This document shows positions 18,985-28,964 of a stretch of 64,000 bases of DNA, in pieces (the first letter of the stretch is position 1; each line of letters begins with the position of its first letter). The notes beneath the pieces were generated by a model, which was not told where the DNA came from, made no database searches, and was given only the letters and a program-made list of their open reading frames with translations. The stretch comes from JBQQPY01 sp052258065 (GTDB taxonomy: Bacteria; Pseudomonadota; Gammaproteobacteria; Enterobacterales; Enterobacteriaceae), in the NCBI GenBank assembly GCA_052258065.1, contig JBQQPY010000002.1, positions 806,001-870,000 on the forward strand. Direction: 5' to 3'. The position numbers and the translations under genes were made by a program.

Positions 18985-20200
18985 TTTTTGAATAATTCAG
19001 ATTAAATTTTGCACTAATATTTTATAGATTACAATGGAGTTTTATCACCTAATACTAAGTGAGGCCATTCCTTGTTATAGAACCAGACATATAGCTACAG
19101 TCTGATATCAAGTTCTTCACTAGACTGAATATAATCGCCTTAAAGCATATCAGGCCCATAGAATCGCTCAATCATATCATTGCATTCGTTTATGGGTACA
19201 TTAATACTAAAACACGACTTTATATCCAGATCAGCATATCAGTGGAATACTGTATATTTCCCAGTGACTGAACGTTTTCTCGGCCCAAAATACAATGGTC
19301 TGTAAATACCCGATAAATAGCCATGGAATATACTCAGCTAAAATCACGCAAAGATATCGTTTATTGGCTGCAACGCTAGCTGTGTAGAGCCAGATAAAAA
19401 CTTATCGAGTCGCTCGTTTTATACTTCATATCTATAAAAAGATAACATCGCAAGGTTTTATTTTTCATTTATAGAAGATGCTTCGCACTAAAATGTAGTC
19501 AACAGGCCCATAGCTTTTAAAATCTTTATGCTTTATTTTTATTGACTTCTCTTTCATTTTCTGAAAACTCCCTGTTACTACCAGTTTAAAGATGATTCAC
19601 TTTTCTAATTAAATTACTATTCTTTTACGAGGAAATTAATAAAAAAATTTTGGATATTGAAAAACTATAAGACACTTTAATAAGTGACTATAAGCGCATC
19701 TATATGCGCGATCTCTACACAACAAAATGCCACGCAGGATGCTGAAGCAGTTTCTGAATCTATGCTATTCAGAAGTGCGCTTTGCTCACATATCGGTGCG
19801 CAGAAGGTTCAGCATGCACTTATAGATACTTAAGGTTCAGCGTGCACTTATAGATACTTTTCGCGCTAGCATGCTTTCGACATAATTGCGTATTTATAAC
19901 TGCTCATTTATAGTGAAAAACTATTTTACCTACTAGTATTAATTATTTTTCATTGGTTCAAAAATTTCAGGGAAACGACTACTGCTTTCTAAGCGCGTGA
20001 GAGCGTTGGCTGCAAACCCTGGTGCATATAGCTATGCTTCTCAACACGATCTCATTTTTATTGAAAAACGGTCAGTTCAGAGATGCTATAACGCTTAGCT
20101 AAATGAGATACTGGCTCGTTGTCTACCTAGAGAGCGGTTCTAATTTTAGGTATTGTAGTTGCCTAACTATGAAGCCTGATTATAACGACACTTTGCCCTT
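18985..20200 (-). mobile_element. Decayed IS481-family element (near full length)
   Basis: The right terminus TTTTTTGAATAATTCAG near 18,985 recurs at about 22,565 and 49,012. On the minus strand the C-terminal LYN-like segment is near 19,060 and the middle (PWLFIGYLQT with frameshifts) near 19,300. The N-terminal helix-turn-helix (SHLAKRYSISELTVF) is near 20,060-20,110. The transposase is full of stops. About 1.2 kb. Confidence 0.65.
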
Positions 20201-20372
20201 GACTATTATCATCTCTGAGCAGCTATCTCATCATGAGTAGCTCTCTTATTATGAACAGGACTGAGCGAAAGGAATCATATAATAATCTGGGATTAAACAG
20301 CTATATTTAGCCGCTACCATTTGTAGTCAATCAATTAAAACGTTTATGTGCACTCCTGTAGTGGCAGAAAGC

Positions 20373-20831
20373 CTATTTGCCCGCCAGCGGAGGTACAAAC
20401 ACCACACCCATATCCCAAGGCTGCTCAATCCATGTGTTCTGCGGAATATCGATGATGTAATCATCCACCAACGGTCGGCCGGCCGGTTTGGCGAAAATGG
20501 TAACAAAATGCGTATTGGGGTACATTTCGCGAATCGCTTTAGCGGTACCGCCAGTGTCTACTAGATCATCAACCACGATAAACCCCTCGCCATCTCCTTC
20601 CGTGCGTTTTAACACATTCAAATCGCGCTGATTATCGTGATCATAGCTAGCGATACATACGGTATCTACATAGCGGATACTCAGCTCGCGGGCTAGCAAT
20701 GCACACGGCACCAGACCGCCGCGGCTGACTGCGATAATCCCTTTCCATTGATCAGTGGGCATCAGGCGCTTAGCCATTGTACGCGCATAAATTTGCAACA
20801 TATCCCAGGTCACGACGTATTTTTCGCTCAT
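20373..20831 (-). CDS. gpt: Xanthine-guanine phosphoribosyltransferase
   Basis: Salvages guanine, xanthine and less efficiently hypoxanthine with PRPP to the nucleotides; membrane-associated cytosolic enzyme. 152 residues, identical in length to E. coli Gpt. The PRPP-binding motif FIVVDDLVDTGGTA is at residues 84-97 with the two Asp at 88-89; VSRGGLVP (35-42) is the PPi-binding loop. It is divergent from pepD with a 225-base spacer, the same arrangement as in E. coli. The downstream neighbour frsA is absent. Confidence 0.97.
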   Translation of the reverse strand: MSEKYVVTWDMLQIYARTMAKRLMPTDQWKGIIAVSRGGLVPCALLARELSIRYVDTVCIASYDHDNQRDLNVLKRTEGDGEGFIVVDDLVDTGGTAKAIREMYPNTHFVTIFAKPAGRPLVDDYIIDIPQNTWIEQPWDMGVVFVPPLAGK

Positions 20832-20893
20832 ACATTCATTCCCAGCCGGCTTGGGTCGGCTTAAAAAGTCTTAGATGGAAAAGGTTGCGCGGG

Positions 20894-20899
20894 ATTATA
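20894..20899 (-). promoter_or_regulatory. -10 box of a gpt promoter
   Basis: Minus strand has a perfect TATAAT 63 bases upstream of the gpt ATG. The -35 at 17 bases spacing (TAGTAT) is weak. A short inverted repeat AGACG-ACTG-CGTCT lies in the spacer. Sequence prediction only. Confidence 0.4.
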
Positions 20900-21056
20900 G
20901 AGACGCAGTCGTCTAAATACTAGTGACTCATCCTTTTTAACCTCAGTTTTACCTTCTAGTGAAGTGAAGTAGTATTCTAGATACTCTCAGATTGCTCCGC
21001 CGCTCGCCGCTTACCACCGCCAGCGTAATTTTTACGATATCACAGGAGTTTTTATC

Positions 21057-22556
21057 GTGTCTGAATTATCTCAACTGACGCCCCAACTGCTGTGGGATAT
21101 ATTTGCCAATATCTGCGCGATCCCACACCCGTCTTATCATGAAGAAGCACTCGCGAAGTATATCTTGCAGTGGGCAGAGGAAAGGGGTTTATTCGCCGAA
21201 CGCGACCAGGCAGGCAATATCCTTATTCGCAAGCCGGCGACGACGGGTTATGAAAATCTCCGCCCGGTGGCGATGCAAGCGCACCTTGATATGGTGCCTC
21301 AGAAAAATAGCAATACCACTCATGATTTTACCCAAGATGCGATTCAGCCCTGGATAGACGGCGAATGGGTCAAAGCACGCGGCACGACGCTCGGCGCCGA
21401 TAACGGTATTGGTATGGCGTCGGCGCTGGCAGTGCTGGCCGACGACAGCGTAGAGCACGGTCCGCTAGAAGTGCTGCTGACCATGACTGAAGAAACCGGT
21501 ATGGAAGGCGCTTGCGGCCTACAGCCCGGTTGGCTGCGAAGCGAGATCCTCATCAATACTGACTCCGAAGAGGAAGGAAAAATCTATATAGGCTGTGCTG
21601 GAAGTGTTGACTTCAAAACCCAGCTGTCACTTAGCCGCGAGACAACGCCAGACGGTTATCACACATTGCAAGTGGCACTAACAGGATTAAAGGGCGGACA
21701 TTCTGGCGCCGATATCCATCTGGGTCTCGGTAACGCTAATAAGCTTCTAGCTCGCTTCCTAGCAGACTTCTGCGCCACGCTAAACATTCGTCTGCTGGAT
21801 TTGCACGGCGGGACGCTGCGCAATGCCATTCCACGTGAAGCATTTACTATCCTAGCGCTACCGCGTGAGAACGTCGATAATCTGCGCGCCCAGGCGCGAG
21901 CTTATCTGGAGATCATCAAAAGCGAACTGGCAACGGTCAAGGAAAAACCGCTGCTTAACGTCAGCGACCGCCAGCACGATGCCCAGGCGCTGACTAAAGC
22001 CTGCGGAGACCGGCTAATCACGTTACTCAATATGATACCAAACGGCGTTATTTGTATGAGTAATGATGTTAAAGGCCTCGTGGAAACATCGCTGAACGTC
22101 GGCGTGGTATCAATGGATGCGGATAAAGCCGAAATCTGCTGCCTAATCCGCTCGCTTATCGATAGCGAAAAGCTGAAAGTGGAAGCGATGCTACATGCGC
22201 TAGGACGGCTGGCCGGTGCGACTACTCTTGTCAAGAGGAGCTATCCCGGATGGAAACAGGACGCCAACTCTCCGGTCATGCATTTGGTATGCGATATTTA
22301 TCGGCAGCTATTTAATAAAACGCCTAATATTCAGGTCATTCATGCAGGCCTGGAATGCGGACTGTTCAAAAAAACCTATTCTGAAATGAATATAGTCTCC
22401 TTCGGACCGACCATTACTAGTCCGCATTCACCGGATGAACAAGTGAATATCACCAGCGTTGGTCAGTACTGGCAACTACTGACCGCGCTGCTAAAAGCGA
22501 TCCCCGCCAAAGAAGAAACTGAGCTGACCGAGAACCCATTATATGTAGAAAAATAG
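21057..22556 (+). CDS. pepD: Aminoacyl-histidine dipeptidase (peptidase D)
   Basis: Cytosolic zinc dipeptidase of family M20 that hydrolyses dipeptides such as carnosine-like Xaa-His and many unblocked dipeptides. 499 residues, about 14 longer at the C-terminus than E. coli PepD (485). It starts with GTG at 21,057, ten bases after AGGAG. Metal and catalytic residues are present: AHLDMV (His76, Asp78), TLGADNGIG (Asp115), TEETGMEGA (Glu145-146), NTDSEEEG (Asp169), and SPHSPDE near the C-terminus. The frame is unbroken. It is divergent from gpt. Confidence 0.95.
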   Translation: MSELSQLTPQLLWDIFANICAIPHPSYHEEALAKYILQWAEERGLFAERDQAGNILIRKPATTGYENLRPVAMQAHLDMVPQKNSNTTHDFTQDAIQPWIDGEWVKARGTTLGADNGIGMASALAVLADDSVEHGPLEVLLTMTEETGMEGACGLQPGWLRSEILINTDSEEEGKIYIGCAGSVDFKTQLSLSRETTPDGYHTLQVALTGLKGGHSGADIHLGLGNANKLLARFLADFCATLNIRLLDLHGGTLRNAIPREAFTILALPRENVDNLRAQARAYLEIIKSELATVKEKPLLNVSDRQHDAQALTKACGDRLITLLNMIPNGVICMSNDVKGLVETSLNVGVVSMDADKAEICCLIRSLIDSEKLKVEAMLHALGRLAGATTLVKRSYPGWKQDANSPVMHLVCDIYRQLFNKTPNIQVIHAGLECGLFKKTYSEMNIVSFGPTITSPHSPDEQVNITSVGQYWQLLTALLKAIPAKEETELTENPLYVEK

Positions 22557-22559
22557 TTT

Positions 22560-22926
22560 ATTTTTTAAATAATTCAGGTTTAGTTTTGTGACAAAATTTT
22601 ATAGATTAAAATGTAGAGCTAGACATATTAGTGCAGTGCAGTCTCAGGCTTTTCAACAGAATGGAAGTTCTGGCTTTACAGCATATCTGCTTCTATATGC
22701 CCACTAAATCACTCAACTATAACATTCATTTTTGGATACATCGGTGGGCTAAGACAGCACTCTATATTAAACTCTATACATAAACGGTCGAATCCATACT
22801 CCCCGGCACTTGAGCGTTTTCGCAGGTCAAAAGATGCTCTTTAAATTCTTCGCCATTATCTGTCAGTACCCAATGAATACCTATAGAACACACGTAACTA
22901 AGATGATGCAAGAACCTTAGCGCATT
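22560..22926 (-). mobile_element. IS481-family remnant, 3' part
   Basis: The right terminus is near 22,565. On the minus strand the catalytic stretch WVLTDNGEEFKEHLL, followed by the TG-E-D region, is readable at 22,774-22,870 and just before it. The element is cut at the TA at 22,926 by a type A IS630 copy, and its 5' part is not found on the other side, so a deletion has also happened. Confidence 0.7.
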
Positions 22927-22927
22927 A

Positions 22928-23590
22928 GAGCACTGTTCATATGTTCCAGTATTCCAGTTTATATTATGCTGCAGCAAAAATTATCCTAATCTTTATTAGA
23001 AATTAATTTTCTAGATTAAGCGATCGCATTCCACAGCGAATCAACGGTTCTTACGGTAGATTTTCTGCGCAGAAATTTTAGCTTAGGAACTTCTGTCTTT
23101 ATAGTATTTTAGTCCAGTGAATAAGATAAAAGATAGAGAAGAATTGTATCTTTAGCCTTAATGGATTTTCGTACATAATCACCTATCACAATATTTTCTG
23201 GTACAAGTTCAGGAAAGAATACGTTCTAGATAAGCAAAAAGCATGTCCATTTATTGCTCTATTACGTAGTGTTGTTACACTTAATCCAGATAAGCAGATG
23301 CCAGAAATGAGTGTCGTCGTCTCCCATTAATCGTATAGGATATCGGGCCTAGCATCGTTAACCTCGTCTGCTACAACTCCTTGACCCAATTATTATTTTG
23401 GCGGCGTCATTAATGAAAATAAACTTTTCTGGTGAACTGTGATATTTCTTCAGGCCGTAATTTACGCGCATGAACTAGATCGTTATGCTCTTATTTAGTA
23501 ACAGATACGGTCTTTTTTAACCGTCATCAATTAAGCACATTATATAGATGAATAGCTATTTAATAAAATTAAATAAATGAAAAGTGCTCT
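22928..23590 (-). mobile_element. Decayed IS630-family element, type A, with both ends and TA duplication
   Basis: The left end GAGCACTGTTCATATGTTCC and right end (complement GAGCACTTTTCATTTATT) form terminal inverted repeats. They are flanked by TA at 22,926-22,927 and at 23,591-23,592, as expected for IS630/Tc1-mariner insertion. The body is a minus-strand type A transposase with internal loss: 663 bases against about 950 in fuller copies. Confidence 0.75.
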
Positions 23591-23592
23591 AT

Positions 23593-24048
23593 CCTAACCG
23601 ACTGGAGCAGATCCGAAAGACTTTGGCATCGCTCAAGCGCTATAGTGCAGTAAAAAGAAAGAGCTATAAACGCTGTGAAATTCACAGACGCGGGTGTCAA
23701 GCTATCGTAAATAGGTTCAGCTATGAATAAGCGGCTCGGAGAAAGCTCGACGCACCCGGGTTAACATGATTTTCGTGTTATTACGCATAAAATGTGATAA
23801 TGCACAGCAGCTTATTTTGCTTAAATATGAAAAAATAGCAGGAGCGCAATATGGAAAAGCAGCATACCCCTTGCACCGGATAATGGCACAACAAGAAGAA
23901 ACTCTGAAGCGAGCAGTCTGCATTGTCGGCGGGTAACTTTTCATGAAAATTAAGTCTGCCTGCCAAGCTTTTACGTGTGAATAGCCATCTGTTCCGCGCT
24001 CTATTTTCTGATACAGCCCACAGCCAAAACGGTAAGTTAACAAGCAAA
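23593..24048. other. Unassigned DNA upstream of deoC
   Basis: 456 bases with fewer A/T runs than the IS remnants. It presumably holds the deo control region and perhaps the end of a lost upstream gene. I see a TGTGATAATGCACAG-like sequence near 23,791-23,805, which carries one good CRP half-site. I see no gene, DeoR site or CytR site that I can defend. Confidence 0.35.
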
Positions 24049-24818
24049 ATGAATGAATTAACCCTTGCGGCGCAGAACGCAATAAGTCTTATAGATCTAA
24101 CCATCTTAAATCATGACGATACCGAAAAAAGGTAATCGCCTTGTGCCACCAAGCCCAAACTCCCGTGGGCGAAACCGCGGCAGTGTGTCTCTATCCGCGC
24201 TTCATCCCCCTTGCCCGACAGACGTTAAATCTTCAGGGCAGCACGGCAGTGCGCATTGCTACTGTGACTAATTTCCCCCATGGCAATGACTGCCTCAAGA
24301 CCGCGATAGCCGAAACACGCGCGGCTATTACCTACGGTGCAGATGAGGTGGATATGGTTTTCCCTTATCGCGCACTTATCGCCGGCAATGAGCAAATAGG
24401 TCTAGAAATGGTGAAACAGGCTAGCGAACTGTGTCATTCCTCACAGGTCCTACTAAAAGTAATCATAGAGAGCGGTGAGTTGCGTCTGGCAGATCTTATC
24501 CGGCGCGCATCGCAAATCGCGATTGCGGGCGGCGCTGATTTCATTAAAACCTCTACCGGAAAAGTGCAGGTTAACGCCACGCTTGAGAACGCTAGCATTA
24601 TGCTGAACGTCATCGCCGAAGAAGGCGTTGCCGATCGCGTAGGGTTTAAAGCCGCTGGCGGTGTTCGTACAATCAAAGAAGCCCTGGCCTATTTAGGCCT
24701 GGCCGATAACATCATGGGTGAAGGCTGGCTAAACCCCCGTCATTTCCGTTTTGGCAGCTCTAGTTTGTTAGGCAGTCTATTGACGGTGCTAGGAAAGCAA
24801 GCGCAGTCTTGCCATTAA
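24049..24818 (+). CDS. deoC: Deoxyribose-phosphate aldolase DeoC, frameshifted in a poly-A run
   Basis: Splits 2-deoxyribose 5-phosphate into glyceraldehyde 3-phosphate and acetaldehyde. The ATG at 24,049 opens MNELTLAAQNAISLIDLTIL then NHDDTEKR and a stop. The remaining frame, from CHQAQTPVGETAAV to the end, begins at about 24,134. The break is at the six-A run 24,125-24,130; seven A would read DDTEKKVIALCHQAQ, matching E. coli, and give 256 residues (E. coli 259). The Schiff-base Lys region ADFIKTSTGK and DEVDMVFPYRAL are intact. Without a repair only a TTG-started 225-residue fragment lacking the first strand could be made. The next gene, deoA, is dead, so this may be an early pseudogene; slippage is the alternative. 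Confidence 0.85.
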
Positions 24819-24841
24819 TAGATATTAATCCCTAGCCCCAC

Positions 24842-24880
24842 GGCGACTTAGAGCGTTTTTCGGGCTAAGCCGCCTTTTTC
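24842..24880 (+). terminator. Hairpin with T-run between deoC and deoA
   Basis: GGCG-a-CTTAG, 13-base loop, CTAAG-c-CGCC, then TTTTTC. Nine pairs with one A-C mismatch and a following T-run fit an intrinsic terminator or an attenuator within the operon. Confidence 0.55.
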
Positions 24881-24897
24881 TTTACCAGGAGCATACC

Positions 24898-26771
24898 ATG
24901 TTTCTCCCAAAATAAACTATCCGTAAACAGGGAATAGCACGCTGCTAAGCGCGGAAAAAATTCTCTTTTTCGTCAAGTGTGCGCGATAATAGTTTCTCAG
25001 ACAGCCAAATCGCCATGCTGGCAATGAGCATCTTTTCGTGACATAAACCTAGTGTTTTAACACGCAAAAGTAGCGGTGGCACTATCTATAGCAAGAACCG
25101 AATAAATTCCCAAAATAGAAGAATGAAAAACACTATTAGCCTAACGTCAGAAGAGAGAAAGCAACTCTAGGTGTTGTTAGGAGAAGCACACCTTCCTCAC
25201 AGGAAGTACAGAAAATTATGAATACATTAATATTATTGAATTGCGCTAGATCAATTTAATATATAGAGCTGCCGAGTAACGAGGCATTAGCCCAGATTTT
25301 ATAAATAGCTGCCCACAAGATCAATTGATTCAAGCATTTTTATCAAAGAAGAGCTTTGAAGCAGTCCTCAGCTATAAAGCAAGCAAATTGGTGTATAACC
25401 GCATTGCGGATGCTGATGCGAAGCACATTTAATTGCGCTTAAGAGAGACGCCAGAGGAGAGGAAACAGTGAACTTTTCAGCTTCTTGCCGATAAAGCTGT
25501 AGAACTGCAATACGTCAAAACGATCTCGCGTAAAACAGTAAGCCGCATGCTAAAAACGAACTGAAACGGTGAACGCAAATCTGCTGGATCATGCTGCAAA
25601 GAAGCCAATATCGAATTCATTGCGGCTATAGAGAATGTAGTTAACGCGTCTTTTCGTCTCTATAATCCAATGTATTCGGTAGTTTTTATGTATAAAATGC
25701 CTCGTCAATTGGTTCGATACACACGCCGTGTGCTGTCGTTAAGCCTAAAAAATCTACTCGGGAAAACTATGAATACAACCGGTTAGGGTGTGCAATCGCT
25801 TCAATAGCCAGTAAGCCATGATTGGATCGTTACCTAACCAAAGCGACTGAGCGTAGCGCGAGCAATAGAATCAGCATAGAGCCAGGCTCTATTAAGCTTC
25901 TCTTGTTAAGAGATATCTTAACACAATATCTTTATGCACACGCAATTATGCTTATCATGGACACCTTTAAGATCTATAAGCCCAGGCTAGTTATATGCAT
26001 GGTTTTTAATTCGTACATATACCTAAACATAGCACTAATCTAAACATAATTGAACTCACTGTACTGATAGATCAATGACTGAATTATCATATTGAAAAGA
26101 TTAAGAGATTACGAAGTAAAATCACCGCTTGTCAGACACAAGACGCCAAGGTCGATTAGTATTTCACTATTGATAACGCTCGTATCAAACTGAAGTATCT
26201 TTATCCATCATTATCGGTCATCCGTCATTTAATATGTGATGTCAGACTAGAGGAGTATGTAGTGCTAACGCTAGCGATATGCAATTCCGCGCATACGCTG
26301 GAGATGTTACTTCACTGATACTGAACCGATAATCGCCGCGTGCTACGGCATTTCGTAAGCCGGGTCATACCGAGGATACGCTCAATAAACTAGAGGCGAT
26401 TCCAAGGCTGGTAATTTTTCTAGACGACGCCTTGCGCGCTTTTATCAAACGGGTCAGCCTAGCGATTATAGAGCAAACTAATTCACTAGCAGTCGCGTAT
26501 AAGCGCATTTATGCCACCGCAATATTGCCGTGACAGTATATTTTAGCCCGCTTATCACCGCTTCTATTCTGGCGAATGCATAATGGCGGCAAGAGCGCGG
26601 CAGCCAGGCGATGCTATAAATTATAGCGTCGGTTTAGCGGATGTAGTGCGGCTAAGAGACTATCTGAATGGCGTGACGCTGCTAACCATGATCAACGCTA
26701 CCAGCCAGGTGAGTCTACTAGCTTTGATTGAGGGAGCGGAGCGTGCTGCTCCGCTCGAACGCGGCGTATAA
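24898..26771 (+). pseudogene. deoA: deoA (thymidine phosphorylase), split by an IS and frameshifted
   Basis: The 5' part, from the ATG after CAGGAG, reads MFLPK-stop-TIRKQG and later SVRDNSFSDSQIAMLAMSIF, matching DeoA (MFLAQEIIRKKRDG...RDNTISEGQIAALAMTIFF). An IS630 type B copy then follows. Homology resumes near 26,300 with GDVTSLILN, GHTEDTLNKLEAIP (26,368-26,405), EQTNSLAVAYKRIYAT and, out of frame, SPLITASILANA. The end is RQPGDAINYSVGLADVVRL up to 26,771. A large internal section (moderately conserved metal/phosphate region to mid-protein) is deleted. It is clearly non-functional. It lies between deoC and deoB, the usual deoCABD order. Confidence 0.9.
25050..26255 (+). mobile_element. 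Decayed IS630-family element, type B, inserted in deoA
   Basis: Left end near 25,060 (ACGCAAAAGTAGCGGTGGC), right end near 26,250 (TAATATGTGATGTCAGACTA). The plus strand reads MKNTISLTSEERKQL at the start. It then reads NIEFIAAIENVV with the linker before it, and IIELTVLIDQ and DNARIKLKYLYPSL near the end, all typical of one IS630 subgroup. Many stops. It is the least rearranged type B copy in the window and is useful as a reference for the others. Confidence 0.8.
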
Positions 26772-26814
26772 GCGACCCATAGGTCAGAATTCTGCCGCAA
26801 GAAGGAGAAGAACA

Positions 26815-28038
26815 ATGCAACGTGTATTTATCATGGTGCTAGACTCATTTGGTATCGGGGCCGCTGCCGATGCTGATAAATTTGGCGATTGTGGATCGGA
26901 TACACTAGGGCATATCGCTGAACGCTGTGAGCGCGGCGAAGCCAATCACGGGCGAAACGGACCACTAAAGCTGCCTCATCTGACGCGTCTCGGGCTGGCC
27001 AAAGCTGCCGAACAATCCACAGGTCATTTTTCGCCGGGGCTAGACAAACAGGCGGAGATCATTGGCGCGTACGCCTATGCTAGCGAGATTTCCTCTGGCA
27101 AAGACACGCCATCAGGACACTGGGAAATAGCGGGGGTGCCTGTGCTGTTTGACTGGGGCCATTTCCCGGAAACAGAAAACAGCTTTCCGCTAGCGCTGTT
27201 GGAAGCGCTAGTCGCCCGCGCGGGCTTGCAGGGTTTCCTCGGCAATTGCCATGCCTCGGGGACGGTAATCCTTGATCAGCTAGGGGAAGAGCATATGCGC
27301 ACCGGGAAGCCGATTTTTTACACTTCGGCGGATTCGGTGTTTCAGATAGCCTGCCATGAAGAAACCTTCGGCCTGCAACATCTGTATACTTTATGCGAAA
27401 TAGCACGCGAGATTCTTACCGATGGCGGTTACAATATCGGCCGCGTTATCGCCCGACCCTTCGTGGGTGCGAAGGCTGGCCAATTTGAGCGTACCGGTAA
27501 CCGACACGATTTGGCGGTTCCACCTCCCTCAGCCACGATTTTGCAAAAGCTGGTAGAAGAAAAGGGAGGAATAGTTGTCTCGATCGGTAAGATTGCTGAC
27601 ATTTATGCCCAGGTTGGCATTAGTAAAGAGGTTAAGGCCACGGGCCTTGATGCCCTATTCGACGCGACTATGCGAGAAATAGACGCGGCCAAGGATAATA
27701 CCATTGTGTTCACCAATTTTGTTGACTTTGATTCCGCCTACGGCCACCGGCGGAATGTCGCTGGTTATGCGGCAGCGCTAGAGCTGTTTGATTGCCGTTT
27801 GCCGGAGCTGATATCGCGGGTGAAAGAGGACGATCTCTTAATCCTCACAGCCGATCACGGCTGTGATCCCACTTGGCACGGCACAGATCATACCCGCGAG
27901 CATGTGCCGGTGCTGATCTACGGTCCAAAAGTGAATCCAGGTTTTTATGGCCATCGCAGAACTTTCGCCGATATTGGGCAGACGGTAGCACGTTATTTCA
28001 GTCTTTCTCCTATGGACTACGGTAAAGCGATAATTTAA
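26815..28038 (+). CDS. deoB: Phosphopentomutase DeoB
   Basis: Interconverts (deoxy)ribose 1-phosphate and 5-phosphate in nucleoside catabolism and salvage; Mn-dependent alkaline-phosphatase-superfamily enzyme, cytosolic. I start it at the ATG at 26,815 behind GAAGGAGAAG, giving MQRVFIMVLDSFGIGAA and 407 residues, as in E. coli; an open extension upstream comes from the dead deoA and is not used. Metal motifs are present: LDSFGIG near the start, GKDTPSGHWEI, and LTADHGCDPTWHGTDHTREHVPV near the C-terminus. The frame is clean although both upstream deo genes are damaged. Confidence 0.96.
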   Translation: MQRVFIMVLDSFGIGAAADADKFGDCGSDTLGHIAERCERGEANHGRNGPLKLPHLTRLGLAKAAEQSTGHFSPGLDKQAEIIGAYAYASEISSGKDTPSGHWEIAGVPVLFDWGHFPETENSFPLALLEALVARAGLQGFLGNCHASGTVILDQLGEEHMRTGKPIFYTSADSVFQIACHEETFGLQHLYTLCEIAREILTDGGYNIGRVIARPFVGAKAGQFERTGNRHDLAVPPPSATILQKLVEEKGGIVVSIGKIADIYAQVGISKEVKATGLDALFDATMREIDAAKDNTIVFTNFVDFDSAYGHRRNVAGYAAALELFDCRLPELISRVKEDDLLILTADHGCDPTWHGTDHTREHVPVLIYGPKVNPGFYGHRRTFADIGQTVARYFSLSPMDYGKAII

Positions 28039-28193
28039 ACCCTGCAGGACGACAGCTATCGTTAATGCGGCTGGCGCCCTTACTGCGCTATTACGGAGCG
28101 CTAAACGGCTAGCCAATAAGTAGCTATTCGCCGTTATCCTGCTGGAGGGGTTAGCGGCCTCTTTTTATCCTCAAAACAACAAGGAACAATAGT

Positions 28194-28913
28194 ATGGTAA
28201 CGCCGCATATTAATGCTGAAATGGGCGATTTTGCTGAGGTTGTACTCATGCCTGGCGATCCACTTCGGGCACAGCATATTGCCAATACCTTCCTTTCTGA
28301 TGCACGAGAAGTTAACCAGGTGCGTGGCATGCTGGGCTATACCGGTAGCTATAAAGGGCGGGCTGTCTCAGTAATGGCGCACGGCATGGGTATGCCGTCT
28401 TGCTCAATTTATACTAAAGAGCTGATTACCGATTTTGGTGTGAAACAGATTATTCGTGTGGGCTCCTGTGGAGCGATTAAAAACAATGTCAATGTAAGGG
28501 ATATCGTTATCGGCATGGGCGCCAGCACTGATTCTAAAGTGAACCGTATGCGTTTCAAGGATCACGATTTCGCCGCGATTGCTGATTTTAATCTGGTTCG
28601 CAATGCAGTCGATGCGGCTCATGCCGCGGGCATTCCGGTACGAATTGGTAATATTTTTTCTACCGATCTATTTTATAACCCCGATACGCAGATGCTTGAC
28701 GTACTGGAAAAATACGGTATTCTAGGAATAGAAATGGAAGCGGCCGGGATCTATAGCGTAGCGGCGGAATTTGGCGTACGCGCGCTTGCGATTTGTACCG
28801 TGTCTGATCACATCCGCAGCGGAGAAACCTTAAGCGCGGATGATCGCCAAACCACGTTCAACGAAATGATTCATGTGGCGCTGGAATCAGTGTTATTAGA
28901 CGTGATACGCTAA
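28194..28913 (+). CDS. deoD: Purine nucleoside phosphorylase DeoD
   Basis: Phosphorolysis of purine (deoxy)nucleosides to base and (deoxy)ribose 1-phosphate; hexameric cytosolic enzyme. 239 residues, as in E. coli. It has MPGDPLRAQHIA (phosphate site), VGSCGAI, the EMEAAGIY motif and the catalytic Asp in CTVSDHIRSGE. The ATG follows AAGGAACAATAGT. A 155-base gap separates it from deoB. With Gpt and DeoB it leaves a working route from purine nucleosides to nucleotides even though DeoA is lost. Confidence 0.97.
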   Translation: MVTPHINAEMGDFAEVVLMPGDPLRAQHIANTFLSDAREVNQVRGMLGYTGSYKGRAVSVMAHGMGMPSCSIYTKELITDFGVKQIIRVGSCGAIKNNVNVRDIVIGMGASTDSKVNRMRFKDHDFAAIADFNLVRNAVDAAHAAGIPVRIGNIFSTDLFYNPDTQMLDVLEKYGILGIEMEAAGIYSVAAEFGVRALAICTVSDHIRSGETLSADDRQTTFNEMIHVALESVLLDVIR

Positions 28914-28964
28914 GCCCAGGCCGCGTTGGCGAACGGCGCCATCTAAAAGCTCCGTTCCGCCAGT

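Noticed and set aside
23791..23805. CRP site upstream of deoC
   Set aside because: Only the left half (TGTGA) is good. The right half does not match, so it is mentioned in the region entry and not called as a site.
26728..26814. N-terminal extension of DeoB by 29 residues
   Set aside because: It derives from the dead deoA end and the spacer. The ATG at 26,815 has a good ribosome site and the E. coli start.
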